Source: Comamonas sp. KCTC 72670
GTDB lineage: Bacteria; Myxococcota; Myxococcia; Myxococcales; Myxococcaceae
Direction: 5' to 3'
Assembly (NCBI GenBank): GCA_014656495.1
Contig: BNCN01000006.1
Span: forward strand, 124,001 to 188,000
Length of the DNA: 64,000 nucleotides
Below the pieces are notes generated by a model. That model did not search any database. It had not been told where the DNA came from and worked only from the letters and a program-made list of their open reading frames with translations. Positions 44,529 through 53,700 of the stretch are shown piece after piece (positions within the stretch are counted from its first letter, which is position 1; each line of letters starts with the position of its first letter). A program made the translations under genes and the position numbers.

Positions 44529-45737
44529 ATGCTTCCTGGGCCCGATATGGACGCCATCCCTGCCTCTGAACCACTGCGCGATTTGATTGAAGCCCACGGT
44601 GTTGCGTGTTCCGAGGAAGGGGAGTGGTTGCGCCTGGGTAAAACCGGCCCCCGCGCTCGCGCTTGGTACGTACATCCGGACAGAACGGACCCTGCGCGAC
44701 TCGTTCAGTTGGACGTGGAAGTCGAGCTGTGGGCGGGCCGGGTTCTGGTGGAGTCGTTCGCGGGGATGGGGGCGTCTCCCATTGAAGCCCGGCAGAGCGC
44801 GTACCAGAGCTTTGCCTCGGGCTCGCTGCACGTGCTGCTGGGCGCCTTGCTCAATGCTCCTTGCGAGCACATCACAGTGGAGGAGTGGAACGTCGGCGGC
44901 ATTCCTCGCCGTGTGTTCCTGGGACAAGTCTTGGCGCGGACCATGGGCGAGGCGGAGGCTCCACAGCCTGAGTGGTTCGATTCACTCAAAGGTGCCGTGG
45001 CGTCGTTGCCGCTGACGCCAGGGACCCACTGGCTGCGGATCTTCTTCGCCCAGCGCGATGCGGAGGTCATGAAGCTCGAATGCCTCCTCGACAACGAAGA
45101 GTGGCCTGAGCTTCAACGCGCCCTCGCAGAGGCTCCTTGGCCCCGGGTTCAGGGGTTCGTCAGCCATCGCTTGTTCCTGGTTCTCCAGGGCGGTGTCGAC
45201 GTGAGCCGGGCGGTTGCCGCGTTCCTTGAGCCTCCGAATCGGGACTTCGACGAGATTCGTGAGGTGCTTCGTGCGCAGGGCGCATCGGCGCTCGAGTCAG
45301 AGAAGCTGGTGTCGTACATCCCCGAGGCTTTTGGTTGCGCTGTCGCCTCGGACCTGGGGGTGAAACCTCCTGTCGAAGCGAACTACATCCAGTGGAACGC
45401 CCCCGGGCTCCACAAGGCCTTGCTGGCGCACGATCCGCTCTGGAGGGAGGCAGTTCGTCTCGTGAGGCTCGCGGCTGCGGGCAAGACGCTCACGGGCGAC
45501 CAGTTCATGGCCATCGCGAGCCGCAGCTCCGTGCTGGACGCACTCAACAAGGCCCTGCATTCCGGTTCCGACCCAAAGGACCTGGAGTTCATCGCGATGA
45601 GCGTCGTGCTCTCACCGGAAGGAATGCGGGCGATGACTCAGGAGGTTGAGGCTCTCGCCGCAGCGAATCCGCCTGCTCAAGTGCCGGAGCAGGGGAGTGC
45701 TGGCGCCTCGAAACGCCCCTGGTGGAAGTTCTGGTGA
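44529..45737 (+). CDS. DUF6348 protein with an additional C-terminal region
   Basis: 402 residues. The first 175 match the DUF6348 pattern: LIEAHGVACSEEGEWLRLG, LVQLDVEVELWAGRVLVESFAGMGASPIEARQSAYQSFASGSLHVLLGALL (by blocks), and ITVEEWNVGGIPRRVFLGQVL. The remaining 225 residues have no family I recognise; they include LRIFFAQRDAEVMKLECLLDNEEWPEL and a late hydrophilic linker before WWKFW. No signal peptide. The open frame allows ATG at 44529 or an inner ATG at 44547. Function unknown. Confidence 0.72.
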   Translation: MLPGPDMDAIPASEPLRDLIEAHGVACSEEGEWLRLGKTGPRARAWYVHPDRTDPARLVQLDVEVELWAGRVLVESFAGMGASPIEARQSAYQSFASGSLHVLLGALLNAPCEHITVEEWNVGGIPRRVFLGQVLARTMGEAEAPQPEWFDSLKGAVASLPLTPGTHWLRIFFAQRDAEVMKLECLLDNEEWPELQRALAEAPWPRVQGFVSHRLFLVLQGGVDVSRAVAAFLEPPNRDFDEIREVLRAQGASALESEKLVSYIPEAFGCAVASDLGVKPPVEANYIQWNAPGLHKALLAHDPLWREAVRLVRLAAAGKTLTGDQFMAIASRSSVLDALNKALHSGSDPKDLEFIAMSVVLSPEGMRAMTQEVEALAAANPPAQVPEQGSAGASKRPWWKFW

Positions 45738-45757
45738 ACCCACCGCGCTGACCTCAA

Positions 45758-45783
45758 CCGGGGCGCCTAATGCCGCGCCCCGG
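45758..45783. terminator. Hairpin between convergent DUF6348 gene and nrdB
   Basis: Perfect 9-bp stem (45758-45766 with 45775-45783), 8-base loop, no U-run, between converging genes. Confidence 0.55.
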
Positions 45784-45801
45784 GACACAGTGCACGGCCG
45801 C

Positions 45802-46812
45802 TCAGAACGCGGCGTCGAGGACCACGTCCGTGGCCGCACCAACCCCCACGGCCACCTGGTACGAGGACACGCGGCGCTCGAAGAAGTTCGTGAGCTCCTG
45901 CACGTCCTGCAGGTCCATGAAGTGCAGCGGGTTCTTCGTGCCGAACACCGGCGACATGCCCAGCATCTGGAGCCGCTGGTCGGCCACGTACTCCAGGTAG
46001 CCGCGCATGTCCTGCACGGAGAGGCCCACCACGCCGCCGCTCAGCAGGTCCTGCGCGAACTGCGTCTCGCAGTCCACCGCCTCGCGGAGCATCGCCACCA
46101 CGTCGCGCTCCATCTGCGCGTCGAAGAGGTCCGGCTCCTCCTTGCGCGCCACCTGGATGGACTCGAAGGCGAACGCCATGTGCGCGCTCTCGTCGCGGAA
46201 CACCCAGTTGGTGCCCGCGGCCAGGCCGTTCAACAGGCCCTTGCTGCGCAGGAAGTACACGTAGGCGAAGGCCGCGAAGAAGAAGAGGCCCTCGATGCAG
46301 CCCGCGAAGCAGATGAGGTTCAGCAGGAACTGCCGCCGGTCCGCCTTCGTCTGCAGCGTGTCCAGCCCCTGGATGCTGTCCATCCACTTCATGCAGAACC
46401 GCGCCTTGCGCTGGATGGACGGGATGTTGTCCACCGCCGCGAAGGCCTTCGCCCGCTCGGCCGGGTCCGGCACGTACGTGTCCAGCAGCGTCAGGTAGAA
46501 CTGGACGTGCAGCGCCTCCTCGTAGAGCTGGCGCGACAGGTACATCCGCGCCTCGGGCGCGTTCAGGTGCTTGTAGAGGTTCAGCACCAGGTTGTTGCCG
46601 ACGATGCTGTCACCCGTCGCGAAGAACGCCACCAGCCGGTGGATGAGGTGGCGCTCCGCGTCCGTCATCTTCGAGCGCAGGTCCACCAGGTCCGTGGAGA
46701 AGTCCACCTCCTCCACGGTCCAGGTGTTCTTGATGGCGTTCCGGTACATCTCGAAGAACTGCGGATACGCCATCGGGCGCAGCGTGAGATTCAGGCCAGG
46801 GTTCAACAGCAT
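45802..46812 (-). CDS. nrdB: Ribonucleotide reductase class Ia, beta subunit
   Basis: Holds the di-metal tyrosyl-radical cofactor for NrdA. 336 residues. FFATGDSIVGNN supplies an early metal-ligand Asp; LYEEALHVQFYLTLLDTY has Glu and His ligands with Tyr four residues after the His, at the place of E. coli Tyr122, so the radical site is intact. NWVFRDESAHMAFAF has the second ligand set. The C-terminus that docks on NrdA ends TDVVLDAAF. It lies 69 bp downstream of nrdA on the same strand. Confidence 0.95.
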   Translation of the reverse strand: MLLNPGLNLTLRPMAYPQFFEMYRNAIKNTWTVEEVDFSTDLVDLRSKMTDAERHLIHRLVAFFATGDSIVGNNLVLNLYKHLNAPEARMYLSRQLYEEALHVQFYLTLLDTYVPDPAERAKAFAAVDNIPSIQRKARFCMKWMDSIQGLDTLQTKADRRQFLLNLICFAGCIEGLFFFAAFAYVYFLRSKGLLNGLAAGTNWVFRDESAHMAFAFESIQVARKEEPDLFDAQMERDVVAMLREAVDCETQFAQDLLSGGVVGLSVQDMRGYLEYVADQRLQMLGMSPVFGTKNPLHFMDLQDVQELTNFFERRVSSYQVAVGVGAATDVVLDAAF

Positions 46813-46881
46813 TGCTTCGGTGCTCCTCGCGCTGCGGCGTGGTGAGGCGATTCAGTCAGTCTTCTGCGAAACGTCCGGGGC

Positions 46882-49395
46882 CTACTGGCAGGCCTCGCAC
46901 GCCTCGGGGTTCTCCAGCGAGCAGGCCACCGCCTCGGCCTCGGTCGCCTTCGCCACCGGGGCAGGGGCCGCCGTCGCCGTGCTGGCGCCGCCACCCGCGC
47001 CCACCGTCGCCTTGGCGATGCGCGTCGCCGGCCGCGAGCGGAGGTAGTAGGTCGTCTTCAGACCCTTCTGCCACGCGTAGAAGTACATCGAGGAGAGCTT
47101 GCCGATGTTCGGCGTCTCCACGAACAGGTTCAGCGACTGGCTCTGGTCGATGAACGCCCCGCGGTCCGCGCCCATGTCCAGCAGCGAGCGCATGGGCAGC
47201 TCCCACGCCGTGCGGTACACCGCGCGCAGGTTCTCCGGCAGCTCGGTGATGTCCTGCACGCTGCCCTCCGCCATCTTGATGCGGTTGCGGACATTCTCAT
47301 TCCACAGCCCCAGCGCCTGGAGGTCGCGCACCAGGTAGCGGTTCACCTGGAGGAAGTCACCCGACAGCGTCTCGCGCTTGAACAGGTTGGACACCTGCGG
47401 CTCGATGCACTCGTAGCAGCCCACGATGGAGGCGATCGTCGCCGTGGGGGCGATGGCGATCATCAGCGAGTTGCGCAGGCCGTGCTTCATGATGCGCTGG
47501 CGCAGCGCGTCCCAGCGCGCCGTGTCCGTGGGCACCACGCCCCAGTGGTCGAACTGGAGCTCGCCCTTGGCCGCCCGCGTCTCCGGGAAGGAGGTGTGCG
47601 CGCCGTACTGCTCGGCCATCTCGCAGGAGGTCGTCAGCGCCGCGAAGTAGATCTCCTCCGAGATCTGCTTGGACAGCGCGCGCGCCTCGGGCGCGTCGAA
47701 GGCCAGCTTGAGCTGGAAGAAGACGTCCTGGAGCCCCATCAGGCCCAGGCCCACCGGACGCCAGCGCTGGTTGGACGAGGCCGCCGTGGGGATGGGGTAG
47801 TAGTTGAGGTCGATGACCCGGTCGAGCTGACGCATGGCCAGCTGGGCGTTGGCGCGCAGGCGCTCGAAGTCGAACTTCCCGTCCTTCACCATCCGTCCCA
47901 GGTTCAGCGAGCCCAGGTTGCACACCGCCGTCTCACCCTGGCTCGTCACCTCCAGGATTTCGGTGCACAGGTTGGACAGGTGGATGACGTTGCCGTCCTT
48001 GCCCGTCTGGTTGCTCTTGCGGTTGCTGATGTCCTTGAAGGTCATCCAGCCGTTGCCCGTCTGCGCCAGGCTCTTCATCATCCGGGCGTAGAGGTCCCGC
48101 GCCTTCACCTTGCGCATGGCCAGGCCGTCCGCCTCGGCCTTCGCGTAGGCCTGCTCGAAGGCGTCGCCGTAGAGGTCCGTGAAGTGGGGGACCGTCTTGG
48201 GGTCGAACAGGCTCCAGTCGCCGTCCGTCTCCACACGCTTCATGAAGAGGTCCGGCACCCAGTTGGCCAGGTTCAGGTTGTGCGTGCGGCGCGCGTCGTC
48301 GCCGGTGTTCTCACGCAGCTCGAGGAAGTCCTCGATGTCCGCGTGCCACGTCTCCAGGTACACGCAGCACGCGCCCTTGCGCTTGCCGCCCTGGTTCACC
48401 GCCGCCACGGAGGCGTCCAGCGTCTTCAGCCAGGGGACGATGCCGTTGGAGTGCCCGTTGGTGGACTTGATGAGCGAGCCGCGCGCGCGCACCCGGTGGT
48501 ACGCCACGCCGATGCCGCCGGAGAACTTCGACAGCATCGCGATGTCCGAGTACTTCTTGTAGATGGCGTCCAGCTCGTCCGCGGGCGAGTCCAAGAGGAA
48601 GCAGCTGGAGAGCTGCTCGTGGCGCGTCCCCGAGTTGAACAGGGTGGGGGAGCTGGGCAGGTACTCCAGCGAGCTGAACAGCCGGTACAGCTCGATGGCC
48701 TCGTTCACGTTGTCGCCGCTGAGCGCGCTGGCCACGCGGAGGAAGAACTCCTGCGGCGTCTCCAGCACCTCGCGCGTCTGCGGGTTCTTCAGCAGGTACC
48801 GGTCATAGACGGTGCGCAGGCCGAAGTACTCGAAGAGGTCGTTGCGGGTCGGGTCGATGGCCGCGTTGAGCTTGCGCGCGTTGGCCTGGACGAACTGGAG
48901 CAGCCGGTCCGCGATGAGCCCGTGCTTGTGGCCCGCCGCGACGGACTGGCTGAAGGAGTGGATGTCCTGGTTGCTGACCTCCTTCTGGATGAAGGTGGCC
49001 AGCAGGCGCGCGGAGAGGCGGCCGTACTCGGGCTCCTCGACGATGAGCGCCGCCGCCGTCTGGATGGAGAGGCTGTCCAGCTCGCGCGTGGTGGCGCCGT
49101 CATAGAGGCCGGAGATGGTCTTCGTGGCCACGCGCATCGCGTCCACGCGGGGCAGGCCCGCGCAGGAGCGGCCCACCGCGCGGACAATCTTGTTGAGGTC
49201 CACCGTCTCCGTGCCGCCGTTGCGCTTGCGCACGCGCATCGACGTGGCGCCGAAGTCGCCCCCCGTCGTCTCGGAGACCGGAGCGGCCGAGACGGCGGTC
49301 CCGGCCTGCGCGGTCGTCGTCGGCGTGGGGCTGCCGGAGGTGACGGGCGGGACGGACATGTTGGCGGCGGGCTTCACGGGCGTATCGAAGTTCAC
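46882..49395 (-). CDS. nrdA: Ribonucleotide reductase class Ia, alpha subunit
   Basis: Reduces ribonucleoside diphosphates to deoxy forms. 837 residues from the GTG at 49395. An N-terminal Pro/Thr-rich region (about 40 residues) precedes the ATP-cone (MRVRKRNGGTETVDLNKIVRAVG) that senses dATP. The catalytic barrel has FSGGIGVAYHRVRARGS, NQGGKRKGACCVYLETWHADI and CNLGSLNLGRM, and the C-terminal tail ends CEACQ, the swinging dithiol. The GTG has GGAG at good spacing; an alternative GTG at 49473 is upstream. It is preceded by a roughly 250-nt structured leader and TTGACA promoter. Operon with nrdB. Confidence 0.95.
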   Translation of the reverse strand: MNFDTPVKPAANMSVPPVTSGSPTPTTTAQAGTAVSAAPVSETTGGDFGATSMRVRKRNGGTETVDLNKIVRAVGRSCAGLPRVDAMRVATKTISGLYDGATTRELDSLSIQTAAALIVEEPEYGRLSARLLATFIQKEVSNQDIHSFSQSVAAGHKHGLIADRLLQFVQANARKLNAAIDPTRNDLFEYFGLRTVYDRYLLKNPQTREVLETPQEFFLRVASALSGDNVNEAIELYRLFSSLEYLPSSPTLFNSGTRHEQLSSCFLLDSPADELDAIYKKYSDIAMLSKFSGGIGVAYHRVRARGSLIKSTNGHSNGIVPWLKTLDASVAAVNQGGKRKGACCVYLETWHADIEDFLELRENTGDDARRTHNLNLANWVPDLFMKRVETDGDWSLFDPKTVPHFTDLYGDAFEQAYAKAEADGLAMRKVKARDLYARMMKSLAQTGNGWMTFKDISNRKSNQTGKDGNVIHLSNLCTEILEVTSQGETAVCNLGSLNLGRMVKDGKFDFERLRANAQLAMRQLDRVIDLNYYPIPTAASSNQRWRPVGLGLMGLQDVFFQLKLAFDAPEARALSKQISEEIYFAALTTSCEMAEQYGAHTSFPETRAAKGELQFDHWGVVPTDTARWDALRQRIMKHGLRNSLMIAIAPTATIASIVGCYECIEPQVSNLFKRETLSGDFLQVNRYLVRDLQALGLWNENVRNRIKMAEGSVQDITELPENLRAVYRTAWELPMRSLLDMGADRGAFIDQSQSLNLFVETPNIGKLSSMYFYAWQKGLKTTYYLRSRPATRIAKATVGAGGGASTATAAPAPVAKATEAEAVACSLENPEACEACQ

Positions 49396-49495
49396 GAGCG
49401 GCTCACTCCAGACAAAAGCGGGGCGCTTCGGGCAGACACGAGGCCTGTCCAGGGAAGCGGACTCCCCCACCACGTTACTGGAAAATTGTTCAGGT

Positions 49496-49519
49496 AAAAC
49501 CCGTTCCGGGCAGAACGGG
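49496..49519 (-). terminator. Terminator-like hairpin inside the nrdA leader (possible attenuator)
   Basis: Perfect 7-bp stem (49513-49519 with 49500-49506), 6-base loop, followed on the minus strand by TTTT (49499-49496). It lies between the nrdA promoter and start codon, where it could stop transcription unless the upstream structure changes. Confidence 0.5.
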
Positions 49520-49546
49520 CTAGCGGTCGGATTCGACGGTGTGTCT

Positions 49547-49600
49547 GGAGGGATTTATGGGCCAAACCGATGCTGTGCGCAAGAAACCCACAATCCCTCC
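49547..49600 (-). promoter_or_regulatory. Long inverted repeat in the nrdA leader
   Basis: GGAGGGATT (49547-49555) and AATCCCTCC (49592-49600) are perfect complements, and the inner flanks TATGGG and CCCACA extend the pairing. The stem of about 13 pairs encloses about 25 nt. It is in the transcribed leader, upstream of the terminator-like hairpin. No cobalamin-riboswitch box was found. Confidence 0.5.
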
Positions 49601-49641
49601 TCTACCCCGCCTTCCAGCCCCATCGGCTGGTGGGGTGCCAT
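49555..49641 (-). other. Possible 28-codon upstream ORF in the nrdA leader
   Basis: ATG at 49641, about 5 nt after the predicted transcription start, and TAA at 49557-49555, inside the arm of the inverted repeat. The peptide would begin MAPHQPMGLEGGVEEG. If translated leaderless, ribosomes would cover the inverted repeat and could influence the terminator-like hairpin downstream. Speculative. Confidence 0.25.
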
Positions 49642-49652
49642 CGACCAGCCAC

Positions 49653-49681
49653 AAGCTATGGGGGGGTACTTGGCCTGTCAA
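49653..49681 (-). promoter_or_regulatory. Sigma-70-type promoter of nrdA
   Basis: On the minus strand TTGACA (49681-49676), exactly 17 bases, TAGCTT (49658-49653). Predicted transcription start near 49646, giving a leader of about 250 nt. No clear NrdR box pair was found beside it. Confidence 0.65.
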
Positions 49682-49822
49682 CGCGAGATCTAGTGCTCGG
49701 CCCGGCATGCCCCGTGCAATCTATGATCGATCTCCGACAGAGTTTCCGCGTCACGCGCTGAACACTCGGCGGGCACCCCCAGGGACGTGGAGTGTGGGCC
49801 TCCTGGAATCCACCGTGGGCGG

Positions 49823-50683
49823 TCAGAAAGCGCCCGAAGGAGGCTGTTGGATCACACCGCCCGCATCCGCTCCGGTGGCCCCCTGGGCGGGTTCGTCCAG
49901 GGCCTCGCCGGTGGTCTCCGGCGGGGGCCTGGGGGCCGCTGGCGCGGGCTGAGGCGCGGCCGGAGCGGGCTGCTGGGGGGCGGCGGGGGCCGGCTGCTGG
50001 GGCGCGGCCTGGGGCCCGCTGAGGCTGTGCACGGCCCGGCGCAGGGCTTCTTCCAAATCCCGGGCCGGTGGCGACACGGCGGTCAGCATCTGGTTGGCGC
50101 TGCGCGCGTTGCGGCTCTGGCTCTCCGCGGCGAGCTTGAGCTGGGTGAGGGCCTCGCTGACCAGCCGGCGGGCGTCCTCCAGCTTCTGCCGGGCCTGGTA
50201 GTAGGCCACGTCCACCATGTGCTTCTGGAGCGTCAGGCGCTGCTCCTCGGTGATGCCGGAGAGCTTCTCCGCCCGGCGGAGGTAGTAGAGGCCCTGGTCC
50301 ACCCGGGCCGGCTCGTCCGACGCGATGCGCGGCCGGGCCAGGGACTCCAGGACGGGGAACAGGGCCTGGTCCAGCTCGTCGCGGTCGGTGAACTTGCGGG
50401 TGAGGAGGGTGGAGACGTCCTGGCCCTCGATGGCGATGGGGGCGTAGGCGTCCGCCAGCCGCGGGTCCCCGGTGCGGTAGGGCAGGGCGCCCATGGGGGC
50501 GTTGCGGCCCTTCATGACCACGAGCTGCCCGTCCTGGAGCGCCAGGGTGAAGGTGCGGGCGTTGAGCTGGGACAGCAGGAAGACGACGACGCCGCCCAGG
50601 CCCAGGATGAGAGTGAAGACGAGCAGCCGCGTGAAGGTGCGCCTCGCCCGATAGCCGAATCCCTGTTGTGCGTTTCCGTTCAT
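49823..50683 (-). CDS. Membrane-anchored protein with a Pro/Ala tail, function unknown
   Basis: 286 residues. An N-terminal basic stretch (NAQQGFGYRARRTFTR) precedes one transmembrane helix LLVFTLILGLGGVVVFLLSQL (about 20-40), so most of the chain is outside or periplasmic. The middle is helix-rich (DELDQALFPVLESLARPR, LYYLRRAEKLSGITEEQRLTLQKHMVDVAYYQARQKLEDARRLVSEA by parts). The last 80 residues are disordered with PAAPQQPAPAAP repeats. ATG at 50683 is favoured; the open frame before it lacks features. Divergent from the giant coiled-coil gene by about 100 bp. Confidence 0.7.
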   Translation of the reverse strand: MNGNAQQGFGYRARRTFTRLLVFTLILGLGGVVVFLLSQLNARTFTLALQDGQLVVMKGRNAPMGALPYRTGDPRLADAYAPIAIEGQDVSTLLTRKFTDRDELDQALFPVLESLARPRIASDEPARVDQGLYYLRRAEKLSGITEEQRLTLQKHMVDVAYYQARQKLEDARRLVSEALTQLKLAAESQSRNARSANQMLTAVSPPARDLEEALRRAVHSLSGPQAAPQQPAPAAPQQPAPAAPQPAPAAPRPPPETTGEALDEPAQGATGADAGGVIQQPPSGAF

Positions 50684-50787
50684 GTCGCCTGCCCTCCTGA
50701 CGTGCGAGCGCGGAGCTGATTTCCGGCTCCGGCGCTTAACTTGGGGCGCGCGTGCCCGGGGGTATACTCCCACTCCCGAACACACCG

Positions 50788-53700
50788 ATGCACCACACAT
50801 TCCGCCGCTTGGGGCCCAGCGAGCTGTTGCCCCGCTACATTTTCGCGGAGAGCCTCTTCGCCCGTCGACGGGTCCTGGAAGTCGATGCCGTGGCCTCCAC
50901 CGGGGGCGAGAGCGCACGCTTCCTCGTGGAGCGAGGCGCGCGCGCGGTCGTGTCGTGCGACAGGGATGTAGCGGCGGTCGAGGCCGCGCAAAAGGCGCAC
51001 GGCGGTCCCAACCTGCGGTTCCGGGCCAACGTCTACGACGACTTCGAGTCCGGCAGCTTCGACGTGGTGCTCATCGCGGACCTGGCGCCCTACGTGAAGG
51101 CGCCGGAGCTGCTCGCGGAGCTGGCGCGGCTGGTGACGCGGCAGGGCTTCCTGGTGGGCGGTCTGCGCAACGTCGCCGGGCTCGCGCTGCCCCAGTTGCT
51201 GGAGGCCGAGGAGACGGTGCCGCCCACCTATGGGCAGCTCCTGGACGCGCTGTCGGTCCACTTCGGGCAGGTGGAGGTGGCCACGCAGTCGCCGGTGCTG
51301 GGCTACCAGCTCGCCTTCGAGCGGGGCGAGGGGCTTCAAGTCGATGGCACGCTCGTGCATCACAGCGAGGCCGCGTACTTCCTGGTGGTGGCGGGGCAGG
51401 AGCCGTCGCGCGTGGTGGACCCCACGTGGGTGCAGCTGCCGCCGGAGCCGCTGGCCTTCACGCGGGGCAAGCTCGATGAGGTGGTGGCGCGCGCGAAGTC
51501 CTGGGAGGAGCGCAGCGGCCGGCTGAAGGAGGCGCTGACGAAGCTCCGCGCGGAGCTGACGGACCGGGAGGCGGAGGCGGCCTCGCTGCGGCCCGCGTTG
51601 GAGACGGCCCGTGACGACGTGGCCCGGCTCACCGCGCAGCTGGAGCAGTCGCGGGGCAGCGAGCAGGCCCAGCGCGAGCGCGATGACCTGTCCGGGAAGC
51701 TGCGGCGGCGCGAGCTGGAGCTCCAGGTGGCGCAGGAGCGGCTGGCCGATGTGGACCGGCGGCTCGCGGCGCAGCGGCTGGAGGTCGAGGCCGCGCAGCG
51801 TGCCCAGGCGGACGCGGGCGTGCAGTTGCTCGCGGCGCAGGAGTCGCTCCGGTTGGAGCGTGCGCGGCGGGAGGAGACGGCGACCTCTTTAGAGGAGGCC
51901 CGCGAGCGGCTGACGCAGGCGTATGCGCAGGTGCGGGAGCTCCAGGAGGAGCAGGGCACGCTGCGCATCGAGCGCGAGCGGGACCGGCTGGCGGCCGAGC
52001 GCGCCGTGGAGCAGTCCGAGGACCGTCGCCGCGCCGCGGAGGCCGCGAGGGACCGGGAACTCCGCATCGCCGAGCAGTACTCGGCGGCGCTGGCGGCCGT
52101 GGAGCACCTGAAGGCGGAGGCGGCCCGGGCGGAGGACCTGTCTCGCGACGCGGGGGCCGCGGTCTCCGTGAAGGACGCGGAGCTGGCGCGGACGGCGCGC
52201 GAGCTGGCGGAGGCGAAGCAGCGGACGGCTTCGGCGGAAGGGGCTCGGCAGGAGACGGAGTCGCGTCTGGTGTCGCTCCAGGCGGAGGTCCGTGGCCTGG
52301 AGACGGAGCTGACCGCGGCGCGCGAGGCGCAGGCGCGGCTGGGGCAGGACGTGGAGGCCCTGACGCGCGCGGAGTCGGCCGCGCGGGCCACGGCGCAGAA
52401 GTGGGAGGAGTCGCTCCACGAGGCCACCCAGCGGCTGGAGGTGCTGGAGGCGGAGCGCGCTCGGACCGAGGCGCGGCTCGGGCAGGCGCTGGAGACGGAG
52501 CGCGCGGAGCTGCAGTCCCGGTTGGGTACGCTGGAGCGCGAGCTGGAGGAGGAGCGGGCTCGCGCGGCGGCGCTGGAGCAGCAGGTCCTCGATGGGGTCT
52601 CCGCGAAGGCGGAGGTCGAGGCTCGGCGGCAGGAGCTGGAGGAGGAGCGCGGCGCGCTGGTCCGGCGGGTGGTGGAGCTGGAGGCGGAGGCTTCCTCGAA
52701 TGCACGCGCGGGGCGGCAGGCCTCGGAGCGCGCGACGGAGTTGGAGGCTTCGCTCCAGGCGGCTCGCGCCGAATTGGAGTCCGCTCACGATGAGTGGCAG
52801 GTCTCGGAGGAGCAGCTCGGGCAGGTGCGTGGGGAGCTGGACTCCGAACGCGAGGCCCGTGCCGCTGTCGAAGATGCGCTGCGCATCGCCCGAGGAAAGC
52901 TGGAGAGCGCGGCGCAGCGGCTGACGGATGCGGAGTCCACGCTTGCCGAGACCCGCGAGGCCCTGGACGCGGAGGTTCAGCGGCGGACCGCGCTGGAGAA
53001 TGCCCTCGCGGATGCGCGGGCCTCGCTGGTGTCCGAGCAGGAAGGGCGCGCCCAGTCGGGCAGTGCCCTGGAGACGCTCCGTGCGCAGTTGGAGGCGGAG
53101 CGGGAGCATCGTGGTGGCGCCGAGACGGCGCTCGCGGAGACCCGTTCCACGCTGGAAGAGGCGCGTCAGGCGCTGACGCAGGTTCGTGAGGCCCTGGCCG
53201 CGGAGGAGGAGCGCCGCGCCCGATGGGAAGCCGCGCTCGCGGATGCGCAATCGCAGCTTCAAGCGGAGGCACAGCAGCGCGCTCAGGTCGAGGCCGCGCT
53301 GGTTTCGGCGCAGGCCCGCCATTTCGAAGAGGCACAGCAGCGCGCTCAGGTCGAGGCCGCGCTGGTTTCGGCTCAGGCTCAGCACGCCGACGAGGCACAG
53401 CGTCGCGCGGACGTGGAGGCCGCGCTCGCTTCGGCGCAGGTCCGCCACGCGGAGGAGGCACAGCAGCGCGCCCTGGATGCGGCCGCGCTCGCGGATGCCG
53501 AGGCGCGCCATGCGGAGGAGACACGGCGACGTGAGGGCGCCGAGACGGCGCTCGCGGCTGCCGAGGCGCGTTTCACTGAGTCGTCGCAGCGGAGTGAGGA
53601 CGTCGAGTCGGCGCTCGCGGCCGCTGAGGCACGTTTCACGGCGGAGTCTCGGCGGCGTGAGGACGCCGAGTCGGCGCTCGCGGCCACTGAAGCCCGTTTC

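Noticed and set aside
49500-49700. Cobalamin riboswitch upstream of nrdA
   Set aside because: The leader is structured, but I found no B12-box or conserved core; class Ia reductase does not need B12.
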